Origin: Deltaproteobacteria bacterium RIFOXYA12_FULL_61_11
GTDB taxonomy: Bacteria > Bdellovibrionota_F > JAHFAK01 > YA12-FULL-61-11
Length of the DNA stretch: 31,448 nt
Assembly: GCA_001799195.1 (NCBI GenBank)
Contig: MGSU01000262.1
Location: 1 to 31,448 of the forward strand
Direction of reading: 5' to 3'
This document shows positions 14,373-23,521 of the stretch, one piece after another. Position numbers and translations under genes: made by a program. Below the pieces are notes generated by a model. It saw only the letters and a program-made list of their open reading frames with translations. It made no database searches and was not told the DNA's origin. Every line of letters begins with the position of its first letter. Positions within the stretch are counted from its first letter, which is position 1.

Positions 14373-17300
14373 TCAGGACTGGCGTGGGAGGATGCGGCCG
14401 AACAGCCGGCGGGAGACGTCCACGACCCTGGCCTGGACGAGATACATCACCGGCACCATGATCAGGGTCAGCACCGTGGCGAAGGACAGGCCGAAGCTCA
14501 CGGCTCGGGCCAGGGGGCCCCACCACTCGACCGTCGAGGAACCGGTGTCGATGGAGAACGTGGTGAAGTCGATGCTGATCCCGAGGGCCATCGGCAACAT
14601 CCCCAGGATGGTCGTGATCGCGGTCAGGAGCACGGGTCGGAACCGGGTGACGCCGGCGCGCAACAGGGCCTCGCGCAAGGGAAGGCCATGTTTCGTCAAG
14701 AGCTGGTCGGTGTAGTCGATGAGCACAATGGCATTGTTGACCACCACCCCAGCCAGGGAGATCACCCCCATGCCGGTCATGATGATGCCGAACTTCTCCC
14801 GGAACAGCAGGAGTCCGAGCAGCACGCCGATCAACGACATGACCACCGATCCCATGATGATCGCCGGCCGCAGGACCGAATTGAACTGGGTGATCAGGAT
14901 CATCAGGATGAGCAGGAGGCCGATGAGGAAGGCCTCGGACAGGAACTCGACCGCTTCTTGCTGGTGTTCGTCCTCACCGCTGTAAGTCACGAAATACCCT
15001 GGCGGGAGTTGGAGTTTCTCCCCGAGCAAGGCCTTGACCTCGAGCATCACCTCGGAACTACTGCGGCCGCTGACATCGGCGCTGACAAGGATGGTACGCC
15101 TCCGGTCGATGTGCTTGATCGAGCCGAGACCGCCGGTCGTGCGCACCGTGGCCACATCCCGGAGGGGAACCTGGACGTCGTCCTTGCCCGTGACCCTGAG
15201 GTCGAGCAGATCGGCGATGGAGGCCCGGAAGCGCTCGTCGGAGCGGACGACGATATCGTACTCTTCTTCTCCTTCGCGCAGCACGCTGACCTTGGTCCCG
15301 TTGATCGCCGACCGCACGGCCTGGGAAATGACCAGGGTATCGACCCCGCGGAGCTTGGCCTGGACCCGATCGATCTCGACGACCAGCTCGGGCTTCCCGG
15401 CTTCGTAATCGTCCTTGAGGTCGACCACCCCCTGGATGGTCCCGAGGAGTTCCTTGACCTCGCGAGTCAGTCGGGTGCTGACGGCATAGTCCGGGCCGGA
15501 GATTTCGACCGAGACCGCAGCGCCGGTCGGTGGGCCGTGCTTCTCCACGTCGACCTTGAACTCGCCGCCCGCCAGGCCGGAGAGGAAACCTCGGAAGGCC
15601 TCGATGGAATCCCAGGTGCTGTGCGTCCGCTCGTGCCGGTCCTTGAACTCGACATCGGCCACGGCCAGGTGACTGTTGCCCCCGCCGCTCTGCAGATTGA
15701 GCATGCCGCCGCCGTACCCGACGTTGGCGATGGTCATTTTCACGTTGTCCTCTGTCTGCGCAAAGGCTTCGACCTGGCGCATGTACCCATCGGTGGTGGC
15801 CAGGGTCGTCCCCTGCGGGGCCTTGATCGAGACCTGCGCCCGCTCCGGGGTGCTGGAGGGGAAGAACTCGATGCCCGAACCGAAGCGGGCATAGGCCATA
15901 ACCGTCACGATCAGGAGGAGGTTGCTCGCGCTGATCAGCCACCACGGATGGTCCAGGGACCAGGCCAGGACCCGGTGGTACCGCCCGAGGACCGGTCCGG
16001 TCGGCACGCCGCTGTCGTCGAAGAGCTTCTTCCCGCTCGTGCGCAGGAAGCTGCTCGCTGTGACCGGATTGATGACCAGGGCCACGAACAGGGACGCGAA
16101 GAGGGCGATGATCACGGTCTTGGGGAGGTAGCCCATGAAACTCCCCATGACCCCCTCCCAGAACAAGAGCGGGGCGAAGGCCACGACCGTGGTCAGGGTC
16201 GAGGTGATCACCGGCCAAGCCACCTCGGAGGTAGCACCGATCGCGGCGAGGTTGCGTTCGGTCCCTTCCGAGGCATGCCGATAGATGTTCTCGATGATGA
16301 CGATGGAATTGTCGACCAGCATACCCAGCGCCAGGATGAGCGAGAACAACACCACCATGTTCAAGGTAACGCCCAGGAGGCGCAGGGCGATGAAGGTGAT
16401 CAACATGGAGAGGGGAATGGCCAGGGCGACGAACGACGCGTTGAGCAATCCCATGGCCACGAACAAGACGAGCAGCACCAGGAGCAACCCGCTGATGATG
16501 TTGTTCTCGAGGTCGGTGACGATATCCCGGATATAGATGCTCTCGTCCTTGACCACCTCGACCTTGGTACCCGTGGGCAGGGTCGGCGAGAGCGCGGCGA
16601 GGTCGGCCCGGATGCGCTCGGCCATGCGCACGCCGTCTTCGCCCGCGCGCTTGACCACCCGCAGGTTGATGCTCTCGATCCCGTCGGTCCTCGAGATGGT
16701 GGTGCGCTCGGCGAACCCGTCGATTACCCGACCGATATCCCGTAACTTCACGGGGTTACCATTGGGGCTCTTCAGCACGAGGTCCTCGAGGAGCCGTACA
16801 TCCTTGTATTCGCCGGGAATGCGCACCGTGTATTTGCTCTGGCCCAGTTCGAGGTTCCCGGCCGGGGTGGTCAGGTGCTCCTGTTGGATACGGCTGATGA
16901 CCTGACCGAACCCGAGCTCGTAGAACTCCATCCGGTTCGGGTCGAGATAGATCTGGATCTCCCGTTCCAAGCCGCCGACCATGTCCACGCCGAGCACGCC
17001 CGGGACTTGCTCGACAACGTCCTCGATGTCCTCGGCGACCTGCTTGAGCCTGACCATGCCGTAATCCGCGGCCACGTTGACCAGCATGATCGGGAACTCC
17101 GAGATGTTGATCTCGATCAGGACCGGGTCCTCGGCATCGCGAGGCAGGTCCACCTTGGCCTTGTCGACCTTGTCGCGGACCTTCTCGTAGGCGTCGTCCA
17201 TGTCCACATCGGTCTCGAACTCGATCGTGATGATGGAGACGGACTCCGAGCTGGAGGACGAAAGCTTCTTGACGTCCTTGAGGTCCTTCAGCTCGCGCTC

Positions 17301-17501
17301 GAGCACATTGGTGACCAACTTCTCGAGGTCGGTGGGAGCCACCCCGAGGTAGAGGGTCTGCACCAAGATGATCGGAATTTCGATGTCCGGGGCACTCTCC
17401 AACGGCAACACGCGGTACGCATTGACTCCCGCGATGAAGAGCAGGAGCACCAGGACATAGGCGGTGGGTTTATGAGAGACGGCGTAGGAGGTGATGCTCA
17501 C
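14373..17501 (-). CDS. RND-family efflux pump, inner-membrane subunit (AcrB/HAE1 type)
   Basis: GTG 17501 follows GAGGAG, giving 1042 residues, the normal length for the family. The first membrane helix (about 12-30) leads into 'LPLESAPDIEIPIILVQTLYLGVAPTDLEKLVT', typical of the porter domain. The central helices include 'GMLVDNSIVIIENIYRH' in helix 4 with its essential Asp, and the second half has 'GVVVNNAIVLIDYTDQLL' in helix 10. The protein uses the proton gradient to expel substrates through the membrane fusion protein and TolC; the sequence does not show which substrates. It is preceded by the fusion protein after 10 bases and followed by TolC after 11. The strand opposite carries a long spurious open frame caused by high-GC codon use. 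Confidence 0.96.
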   Translation of the reverse strand: MSITSYAVSHKPTAYVLVLLLFIAGVNAYRVLPLESAPDIEIPIILVQTLYLGVAPTDLEKLVTNVLERELKDLKDVKKLSSSSSESVSIITIEFETDVDMDDAYEKVRDKVDKAKVDLPRDAEDPVLIEINISEFPIMLVNVAADYGMVRLKQVAEDIEDVVEQVPGVLGVDMVGGLEREIQIYLDPNRMEFYELGFGQVISRIQQEHLTTPAGNLELGQSKYTVRIPGEYKDVRLLEDLVLKSPNGNPVKLRDIGRVIDGFAERTTISRTDGIESINLRVVKRAGEDGVRMAERIRADLAALSPTLPTGTKVEVVKDESIYIRDIVTDLENNIISGLLLVLLVLFVAMGLLNASFVALAIPLSMLITFIALRLLGVTLNMVVLFSLILALGMLVDNSIVIIENIYRHASEGTERNLAAIGATSEVAWPVITSTLTTVVAFAPLLFWEGVMGSFMGYLPKTVIIALFASLFVALVINPVTASSFLRTSGKKLFDDSGVPTGPVLGRYHRVLAWSLDHPWWLISASNLLLIVTVMAYARFGSGIEFFPSSTPERAQVSIKAPQGTTLATTDGYMRQVEAFAQTEDNVKMTIANVGYGGGMLNLQSGGGNSHLAVADVEFKDRHERTHSTWDSIEAFRGFLSGLAGGEFKVDVEKHGPPTGAAVSVEISGPDYAVSTRLTREVKELLGTIQGVVDLKDDYEAGKPELVVEIDRVQAKLRGVDTLVISQAVRSAINGTKVSVLREGEEEYDIVVRSDERFRASIADLLDLRVTGKDDVQVPLRDVATVRTTGGLGSIKHIDRRRTILVSADVSGRSSSEVMLEVKALLGEKLQLPPGYFVTYSGEDEHQQEAVEFLSEAFLIGLLLILMILITQFNSVLRPAIIMGSVVMSLIGVLLGLLLFREKFGIIMTGMGVISLAGVVVNNAIVLIDYTDQLLTKHGLPLREALLRAGVTRFRPVLLTAITTILGMLPMALGISIDFTTFSIDTGSSTVEWWGPLARAVSFGLSFATVLTLIMVPVMYLVQARVVDVSRRLFGRILPRQS

Positions 17502-17511
17502 GAGGGGCTCC

Positions 17512-18588
17512 TCAGTCGGTGACTACCTGGATCTGCTGACCATCGGAGAGCCCCCGCTGACCGAGGACGATCAGGCGATCGCCGGGCGCGACCCCGGAGG
17601 TGAAGAGGACCCGTTGACCGTCCGCGAGCGCTGTCTCGACCACCCGACGCCGCGCCACGCCCCCCTCTTCGAGGTAGACCACACGCCCGGCCGACTCCTC
17701 GAGCACCACGTCCTGGGGTGCCACCAGGACTTCCTTGAAATCGCGGACGCGCAGGTGCACGGTGGCGGCCATACCCACGCGGATGCGATACTCGGGATTC
17801 TTCACCAGGATCCGGACCTGGAAGGTCCTGCTCAGGGGATCGGCCGCTGGGAGGATCACGTGGACCTTGCCCTCGAAGTCGGTCCCGAGCGCGTCGATCC
17901 TGACCGTGGCCCGATCCCCTCGCTTCACCTCTGCGATCTGGTTCTCGGGGAGTTGGGCCTTGACCACGATGGTGCTGTGATCGACAACCTGAAGTACGGG
18001 CATCCCCGGGGCGACGTATTCCCCTTGGTCGGCAAAGGTCCGGGCCACGATACCGTCGATCGGGGAGACGAGGCGGCTACGCTCCAGGTTGACTCGGGCG
18101 ATCTCGTGCTGGGCTTCGGCCGATTGGAGCCGGGCCAGAGCTTCGTCGATGGCCTGTTCGCTGATCATCTCTTCCCCTCGCAAGGTGGTCAAGCGCTCGT
18201 GGGTCCGTTTGGCCAGGGTGAGGGAGACCGCGGCCTGGTCGGCCTGGGCCTTCTGCATGGCGTAATCGATGCGCGCGATTTCCTGGCCTTTCTTCACCCG
18301 TTGCCCCAACGCGACGGTGAGCTGCTCAAGACGGCCCGCGGTCTCGGCCGAGAAGGTGAGGTCCTGATCGGCGTCGGTCACCCCACTCAGGGTGATGGTC
18401 CGGCTGAAGGAGGTCGGCTCGAGGACCTGGATCCTCACCTTGGTCAAGTTGCCCGAGTTCGGCCCGGGTCCGAGGGTGGTTCGCTCCTGCGGGGTCGCCG
18501 CATTTGCAGCGGTGCCGACCGGCTCGCTAGGGCTACAAGCCGTTAGACCGGCTGCTGCGAGGATCAAGCTGAACAGGAGAGGGTTCAT
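17512..18588 (-). CDS. RND efflux membrane fusion lipoprotein (HlyD/AcrA family)
   Basis: The 358-residue protein starts at ATG 18588 with AGGAG seven bases before it. The signal ends in a clear lipobox (LTAC, Cys18). It then shows a beta-barrel and lipoyl half ('GVTDADQDLTFSAETAGRLEQLTVALGQRVKKGQEIARID'), a helical hairpin (about residues 110-165), and the second lipoyl half 'SRLVSPIDGIVARTFADQGEYVAPGMPVLQVVD'. It links the RND pump to TolC in the periplasm. The gene is the first of the three pump genes and lies 68 bases after the large AMIN protein gene on the same strand. Confidence 0.95.
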   Translation of the reverse strand: MNPLLFSLILAAAGLTACSPSEPVGTAANAATPQERTTLGPGPNSGNLTKVRIQVLEPTSFSRTITLSGVTDADQDLTFSAETAGRLEQLTVALGQRVKKGQEIARIDYAMQKAQADQAAVSLTLAKRTHERLTTLRGEEMISEQAIDEALARLQSAEAQHEIARVNLERSRLVSPIDGIVARTFADQGEYVAPGMPVLQVVDHSTIVVKAQLPENQIAEVKRGDRATVRIDALGTDFEGKVHVILPAADPLSRTFQVRILVKNPEYRIRVGMAATVHLRVRDFKEVLVAPQDVVLEESAGRVVYLEEGGVARRRVVETALADGQRVLFTSGVAPGDRLIVLGQRGLSDGQQIQVVTD

Positions 18589-18656
18589 TGCAGAGCTCCT
18601 ATTGTCCTAAGTATGGGTGGTGAAACTACGATCGAATACGGATGGTCGAGAGCAGA

Positions 18657-21452
18657 CTACCAGACTCTGACCTCGACCTCCTTCCCCTCGGTGCGTTTGA
18701 GACGCATGCGGTAGGTACCCCGGACCTCGATCGAGAGGGAGACCTCTCCACCCGCTTCGGCCACCCGGACTACCCCCAATTTCCTACTGTTGACCGGGTA
18801 CTCGTTCGCGGGGAGGGCGGAGGTGAACCCACGCAAATGGAGCAAGACCCTATCGGGGAGCTTCTCCGCCCAAATGTTCCTGCTCGAACCGTTGATGGGT
18901 ATGGTCACCGCCTGGTACCGTTTATACGTTTTAATGGAGAGTTCGAGGAGTTTCTCCCCCCCGGCGCTCTCCTGGACCGCGGCCTGGGACGTTGCGCCGG
19001 CCAGGCCGACCTCGCCGGTGGCCGGAGCTTCGGCACGTGCCGGAACCGCTCCGGTTTTCGAGGGGCTGTCGGTCTCGGGTTCCAGCGTGTCTTCAGCGGC
19101 GAGTTCTGCGGCGATCTGCTCGCCCAGGGGAAGATCCGAAGAAACTTCCGGGCTCTCGGCCTTGGCTTCATGGGGCAAGGGCAGGACGGCTTCGGTTTCG
19201 AGTTCTTCCAGGTCCTCCAACTGCTCCGTATTCCCGGGGAGGAGGCTGCGTTCCGAGAGGAAATGGCGAAGGCCGAGCAGGATGACGGCGAGCAGGACCA
19301 CCGCGAGCAGGCCCACCAGGATGACTTTCACGCGTTGCACCGCGGAAGAAACGCCGGCACGCTTGGGGGTTGCTCCCGAGGTCATCCGAGCCTCAATGGT
19401 CCTGCGTATCTGTTCGTCGATAGCGCGTTCGTCGAGGGGTGGGGTTCTCGGACCGCTCCTGTCCTTGGAAGCCAGCTCGACGAGGTCTTCGATCAACGGG
19501 TCGTCCCGGTGCTGGGACGGAACTTCCGTCGAGGGATCGCGAGGCTCCTTTGGGTCGGACAGGAGGGCTTCGATCTCGGCATCCAAATTCGGCTCGGCAG
19601 GAGGCGGCGGGACGGCTTCGTTCTCCGCCTGGCCGCCCAGGAGCTCGGCGATCTCGGTATCCAGATCCTGTTCTCTAGGAGGCGGCGGGACGGCTTCGTT
19701 CTCCGCCTGGCCGCCCAGGAGCTCGGCAATCTCGGTATCCAGATCCTGTTCTCTAGGAGGCGGCGGGACGGCTTCGTTCTCCGCCTGGCCGCCCAGGAGC
19801 TCGGCAATCTCGGCATCAAGATCCTGTTCTCTAGGAGGCGGCGGGACGGCTTCGTTCTCCGCCTGGCCGCCCAAGAGCTCGGCGATCTCGGCATCAAGAT
19901 CCTGCTCGGCAGGGGCCGGCGGGACGGGCTCAACGTCCGAGGGCAGGCTCAACGGATCGTGCAACTCCAGCTCCTCCCGGGAAGCTGGGTCGGAGGGTGG
20001 AAGAGGATCTTCCGCTGGGGATGCATCGTCCGAGGAGAGCCAGTCCCCCTCGTGCTCCTCGGAGTTCTCGTGAGCCGGGGCCGCTTCGGACCAACCTGAC
20101 TCGTTCTCGTCCCCGAGTAAGCCGTGGAGTTGCGCATCGAGTTCCAGGTGTGGATCGAGCGGTTCGTCGGAACCGAGACCGTGATCCTCCCAGGTTTCAA
20201 ACGTCTCACGCTGATCGGCCGGGGCTGTCCCCGCGTCGGCGAGCAGCGCGTCGGCCTCGGCCCCGAGCTCCATCCCCTCGTCGGCCCAGGTGCCCTCTTC
20301 GGCCGGGGCTGCCCCCGCGTCGGCGAGCAGCGCGTCGGCCTCGGCCCCGAGCTCCATCCCCTCGTCGGCCCAGGTGGCCTCTTCGGCCGGGGCTGTCCCC
20401 GCGTCGGCAAGCAGCGCATCGGCCTCGGCACCGAGGTCCACCCCCTCGTCGGCCCAGGTGGCCTCTTCGGCCGGAGTTGCCCCCGCGTCGGCGAGCAGCG
20501 CATCGGCTTCGGCCCCAAGGTCCATCCCCTCGTCGGTCCAGGCCATCTCTTCGGCCGGGGCTGCCCCCGCGTCGGCGAGCAGCGCATCGGCCTCGGCTCC
20601 GAGGTCCATCCCCTCGTCGGCCCAGACAATCTCTTCGGCCGGGGCTACACTCGCGTCGGCGAGCAGCGCATCGGCCTCGGCCCCAAGGTCTATCCCCTCG
20701 TCGGTCCAGGCCATCTCTTCGGCCGGAGCTGCACTCGCGGTGCCACTGTGGGGACGCTGTGCAGGTCGATCGTACGAAAGCGGGACCGGAGAGGATCCGA
20801 GATCGAGCTCCCCCGAGGTCCAGTCTTCTTTCCAGTCTTCTTTCATCGGTTCGCCGAGACGATCCAAAGACGAGGGATCCTCCTCACCACCCTCTTCACC
20901 CGCGATCATGGCAATGACTTGCTGATAATGCTCGTCAACTGCCTCGGGAGGTTCACCTCCCGGACTCGCCAGCGAGGGGGATGGTTTTCGCTGCGAACTG
21001 GAGGGAAGTCGAGCGAGTATCTTGCGCATCAGGGTTTCCGCGGTGCGTTCGAGTTCCGAGTCTCTGATCCCGGAAGAGCCAGGGGGACTCGAGGGATCTT
21101 CGAGAAGGAAGTCGATCATCGGTGCCAGAGCTTCTTGCCGCACTGTCCTCGGCCGATCCTCGGCTTCGGGTGGCTCCTTGGACAGGAATTCCTGGTAGAG
21201 TTCGCGTTCGACCGCGTCTAGATCCTCGAGCAAGAGGTCATAGCGACCCGGTTCGATGTTCAGGGGAGTGGTCTCGACAAACAAGGTATGCGGCGTTGTG
21301 GGGAAGTGCAGGGCGATTTCGAGCACCTCGAGGTGTTCGAGGCCAGCAGCCGCGCATTCGATGCCGATCCGGTCGGCACTGCAGTGGACCACGCGAGGCT
21401 CGATGGTCGTGCCATCGAGTTCGAAGGAGAGCTGCAACCGTTGTTCGTCCAT
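18657..21452 (-). CDS. Large repeat-rich inner-membrane protein: PilZ-like N-terminus, acidic repeats, one membrane segment, C-terminal AMIN domain
   Basis: I use ATG 21452 (931 residues); TTG 21464 in the same frame sits ten bases after AAGGAG and may be the real start. Residues 1-95 form a compact domain like a divergent PilZ domain, although the c-di-GMP-binding RxxxR motif is not seen. Residues about 244-412 are six 28-residue acidic repeats (W-A-D-E-G-M-D-L-G-A-E-A-D type) and 513-617 are four 26-residue repeats (QDLDAEIAELLGG type). One membrane helix (about 708-730) follows a basic stretch, placing the repeats in the cytoplasm. The end (about 835-931) fits an AMIN domain, which binds peptidoglycan. 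The build recalls FimV-like polar organisers. It precedes the efflux operon and may share its transcript. Function unknown. Confidence 0.72.
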   Translation of the reverse strand: MDEQRLQLSFELDGTTIEPRVVHCSADRIGIECAAAGLEHLEVLEIALHFPTTPHTLFVETTPLNIEPGRYDLLLEDLDAVERELYQEFLSKEPPEAEDRPRTVRQEALAPMIDFLLEDPSSPPGSSGIRDSELERTAETLMRKILARLPSSSQRKPSPSLASPGGEPPEAVDEHYQQVIAMIAGEEGGEEDPSSLDRLGEPMKEDWKEDWTSGELDLGSSPVPLSYDRPAQRPHSGTASAAPAEEMAWTDEGIDLGAEADALLADASVAPAEEIVWADEGMDLGAEADALLADAGAAPAEEMAWTDEGMDLGAEADALLADAGATPAEEATWADEGVDLGAEADALLADAGTAPAEEATWADEGMELGAEADALLADAGAAPAEEGTWADEGMELGAEADALLADAGTAPADQRETFETWEDHGLGSDEPLDPHLELDAQLHGLLGDENESGWSEAAPAHENSEEHEGDWLSSDDASPAEDPLPPSDPASREELELHDPLSLPSDVEPVPPAPAEQDLDAEIAELLGGQAENEAVPPPPREQDLDAEIAELLGGQAENEAVPPPPREQDLDTEIAELLGGQAENEAVPPPPREQDLDTEIAELLGGQAENEAVPPPPAEPNLDAEIEALLSDPKEPRDPSTEVPSQHRDDPLIEDLVELASKDRSGPRTPPLDERAIDEQIRRTIEARMTSGATPKRAGVSSAVQRVKVILVGLLAVVLLAVILLGLRHFLSERSLLPGNTEQLEDLEELETEAVLPLPHEAKAESPEVSSDLPLGEQIAAELAAEDTLEPETDSPSKTGAVPARAEAPATGEVGLAGATSQAAVQESAGGEKLLELSIKTYKRYQAVTIPINGSSRNIWAEKLPDRVLLHLRGFTSALPANEYPVNSRKLGVVRVAEAGGEVSLSIEVRGTYRMRLKRTEGKEVEVRVW
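19601..19912 (-). repeat. Four tandem 78-bp coding repeats
   Basis: Units begin at 19601, 19679, 19757 and 19835 and differ at only a few bases. A further, strongly changed unit follows at about 19523-19600. Each encodes 26 residues with a QDLDAEIAELLGG core. Near-identity of the DNA suggests recent duplication or gene conversion. Confidence 0.9.
20217..20720 (-). repeat. Six tandem 84-bp coding repeats
   Basis: Units begin at 20217, 20301, 20385, 20469, 20553 and 20637, and part of a seventh begins at 20721. Each encodes 28 residues (APAEE-x-x-WADEGMDLGAEADALLADAG type). Units differ slightly, with M/E/I/V swaps near the middle. Confidence 0.9.
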
Positions 21453-21504
21453 GATCCCGTCCAACTACGCCCAACTCCTTGAGGCGACGAATGCAAAACA
21501 GGGC

Positions 21505-21533
21505 ATTGTGGTCCCTGGGCACAAGGAAGTCAA
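21505..21533 (-). promoter_or_regulatory. Sigma-70-type promoter for the AMIN protein gene
   Basis: On the minus strand, TTGACT (21528-21533) and CACAAT (21505-21510) are 17 bases apart. Transcription would start near 21498, about 45 bases before the ATG. A small stem (CAGGG/CCCTG, 21499-21517) followed by TTTT overlaps the -10, so this could instead be a weak terminator of the upstream gene. Confidence 0.4.
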
Positions 21534-21618
21534 CGCCGAATTGTTTTTCTTGCCTGCGGGCTCGGTTCTGAGGGAGGAAGCGTGGGAACCCGCACCTCAT
21601 CGGAGCAGCAAGGAGGGG

Positions 21619-21981
21619 TTAGAAAAACGTGCCATTCGGAGAGATGTACTCGTCTTGGATCGCTTCTTGGAGCAAGGCCTTGGCTTTCGTGCGGTCTTGC
21701 TCGGCGACGGCCACGGTCACGCCGCTGAGCTCGCCGATGTTCATGGGCAGGGCAGAACACGTCCGGTCCTTGAGGAGCACGGGGATATCCTCCCGTTGGA
21801 GCAGGACTTTGATGTTCTCGGCTTCCATGTTGTCGGGTGCCAGATAAAGATCGAGGTATTCCAGACCGCGATCGTCATCTTCCGTAGAGACGGGAAGCAC
21901 CGCGACGAGAGGTAGGTTACAGTCGGCACAGATCGCGACATCCTCGTGGAACTCGGCTCGGCATTTCGGACAGTATGGCAT
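21619..21981 (-). CDS. Zinc-ribbon plus DUF2007-like small protein
   Basis: I start it at ATG 21981, with GAGGA seven bases upstream, giving 120 residues; an ATG at 22005 is in frame. The N-terminus 'MPYCPKCRAEFHEDVAICADC' is a four-Cys zinc ribbon (CPKC and CADC). The remainder has 'APDNMEAENIKVLLQREDIPVLLKD' and 'GVTVAVAEQDRTKAKALLQEA', the pattern of DUF2007 (putative signal-transducing protein). The biochemical role is unknown; related proteins are small, cytoplasmic and often single genes. A possible promoter lies 34 bases upstream of the ATG. Confidence 0.72.
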   Translation of the reverse strand: MPYCPKCRAEFHEDVAICADCNLPLVAVLPVSTEDDDRGLEYLDLYLAPDNMEAENIKVLLQREDIPVLLKDRTCSALPMNIGELSGVTVAVAEQDRTKAKALLQEAIQDEYISPNGTFF

Positions 21982-22014
21982 GATGAGATCCTCTGCTCTT
22001 GTCATTGACGGTGC

Positions 22015-22043
22015 ATCGTAGCAGACCCCTTTTCCGAGAACAA
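22015..22043 (-). promoter_or_regulatory. Sigma-70-type promoter for the zinc-ribbon gene
   Basis: On the minus strand, TTGTTC (22038-22043) and TACGAT (22015-22020) are 17 bases apart. A TCCGAG/CTCGGA stem with the loop TTGTT overlaps the -35 and could be an operator or the end of the upstream transcript. Confidence 0.4.
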
Positions 22044-22084
22044 CTCGGAGAAGAGCCGCGCGGGTGGGTGGGTAAGGATGAGTC

Positions 22085-23314
22085 TCAGCGCGCGTAGGAT
22101 GAGATCGGCAGGCGCGGATCGGTGCGTTCGCCATCGTCGAGGATGACGAGTTGGCCTGCGCTGTTCTGGGTGTAGGGCGGATAATACATCTCGGCCGCGG
22201 TCTTGGGCACGATGTAGATCCTGGTCACTTCGTAGAACTGCTCGCTGATGTAGCGGGTGACCACCGCGATGCGGAGGTCGTTCTTCGGGAACCCGATGAT
22301 GAGCTTGGGGATGCCGATGATGCCCGCGACGATCTGCTTGATGAGGTGGACGAACATCTCGAGGTTGGGGAAGGGCAGAGTCGTTCCGATCTCGTAGAGC
22401 ATTCCCGCACTGCGGGCACCGTCCTTGCCGACACCCGAGACCACGGTTTCAGAGAGACTGATATCCTTGATAATATCGAAGAGTTCGTTGAAATTGCCGG
22501 TATTGACGTGGATACCGTCGTTCAGCTCCTTGAAGATCTCCCAGAAAATATTGGTGCCTTCGCTGGCTTCGAGCGCGGCGAGCACGGTGTCGTAATCTCC
22601 GGAGGCGAGGGCTGTGCGGAGCTCTTGGTCGACCTTCTCGCTGACGTCGTCGATGACATCGCCGGTGCCTTTCTTGAACCACTGCTTGATGCGATTGATC
22701 ACATCGCCCCAGTACGCGAAGGAGGTATGGAAGATGACCTCGGCGAACCCGTATTCTAGCGCGGTATATTCTTTGCCCTCGGGGTCGACCAGGGTATAGC
22801 CCTTCGCGACGGTCCCTTCTTTGATTTCTTTGAACTGGATCATCATTTTGGGCGCGAGACGGGTGATATGGGAATTGCAGGCCGGGTCGCCGGTGTGGAT
22901 CTTGAAGATAGAGAACAGGGGATCGCTCGGCTTGCTCGTCGACTTCACGGGCAGATAGCTCGTGATATCGAAGATGTACGAGAAATAATGGGAGAAGGGC
23001 AGGGTCTTGATGATCATGTCGGGATTGATCCCGATGAACCGGTAGAGACTCGAGGGCAGGAAGTTGAAACTGGACTTGCCGTCGAGCATGCGCCGCATGG
23101 CGATGGCGACCTTGCTGCCCACACCGGTGTACTTGGTATCAGTACCTTCGGTAATACCGACGCCGGCGAAATCGACCGAGGGGGCACGAACCTGGAAGCT
23201 GGTGCTGACGAACAGATCGTCGAGGTCGATGACCCGAGTCACGGGAGCCTGCTCGGCCAGGGCTGGAAGGCCCAAGAGGATGCCCAGAACGACACCGCAC
23301 GCCAAGAATTTCAT
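22085..23314 (-). CDS. Exported protein of unknown function
   Basis: The 409-residue protein starts at ATG 23314 after GAGGAGGGG. It has a good signal peptide (MKFLACGVVLGILLGLPALA, cleaved before Glu21), so it is periplasmic or outer-membrane. I do not recognise the rest. It contains 'VDFAGVGITEGTDTKYTGVGSKVAIAMRRMLDGKSSFNF', a hydrophobic aromatic part ('FSHYFSYIFDITSYLPV'), a middle region rich in Asp/Lys, 'HLIKQIVAGIIGIPKLIIGFPKNDLRIAVVTRYISEQFYEVTRIYIVP', and a Pro/Tyr-rich end. The many aromatic and hydrophobic stretches could suit a membrane-associated or lipid-contacting protein. It is a single gene with its own probable promoter, divergent from the ArsA-type pair. Confidence 0.75.
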   Translation of the reverse strand: MKFLACGVVLGILLGLPALAEQAPVTRVIDLDDLFVSTSFQVRAPSVDFAGVGITEGTDTKYTGVGSKVAIAMRRMLDGKSSFNFLPSSLYRFIGINPDMIIKTLPFSHYFSYIFDITSYLPVKSTSKPSDPLFSIFKIHTGDPACNSHITRLAPKMMIQFKEIKEGTVAKGYTLVDPEGKEYTALEYGFAEVIFHTSFAYWGDVINRIKQWFKKGTGDVIDDVSEKVDQELRTALASGDYDTVLAALEASEGTNIFWEIFKELNDGIHVNTGNFNELFDIIKDISLSETVVSGVGKDGARSAGMLYEIGTTLPFPNLEMFVHLIKQIVAGIIGIPKLIIGFPKNDLRIAVVTRYISEQFYEVTRIYIVPKTAAEMYYPPYTQNSAGQLVILDDGERTDPRLPISSYAR

Positions 23315-23373
23315 ACCACCCCTCCTCGTCTGGATGCAGGAAGCTCAAGCCTTTCACACGCTGAGCGAACCCG

Positions 23374-23402
23374 ACCATAATGCAAACCGTCGAGAAAGTA
23401 AA
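23374..23402 (-). promoter_or_regulatory. Sigma-70-type promoter for the unknown exported protein
   Basis: On the minus strand, TTTACT (23397-23402) and TATGGT (23374-23379) are 17 bases apart. This leaves a leader of about 50 bases before the ATG at 23314. Confidence 0.42.
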
Positions 23403-23521
23403 GGACGAAATTCACCAACCGTGAGCTCCGCGGAACGAGCAGGGGCGGAAAGGGCACGAGTACGCTTGTCATTCCCCTGCTCAGGGGGTAGGGTCCGTGC
23501 CTTGTCGAGAGGGCGCGAGCG

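Noticed and set aside
13033-14526. Longer TolC start at 14526
   Set aside because: The extra residues lie inside the pump gene in another frame and precede a perfect signal peptide with GGAGG at ATG 14361.
14688-16745. 685-codon open frame opposite the RND pump
   Set aside because: It is antisense to an unmistakable RND protein, is rich in Asp/Gly/His/Gln as expected from complemented high-GC codons, and has no domain or ribosome binding site.
18642-20099. 485-codon open frame, and others of 300-430 codons, opposite the AMIN protein
   Set aside because: The repeats keep several frames open at once. The minus frame has the membrane helix, AMIN domain and acidic repeats, so the others are shadows.
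19601-20720. Tandem repeats as a CRISPR array
   Set aside because: Units are contiguous without spacers and code in frame for an acidic protein.
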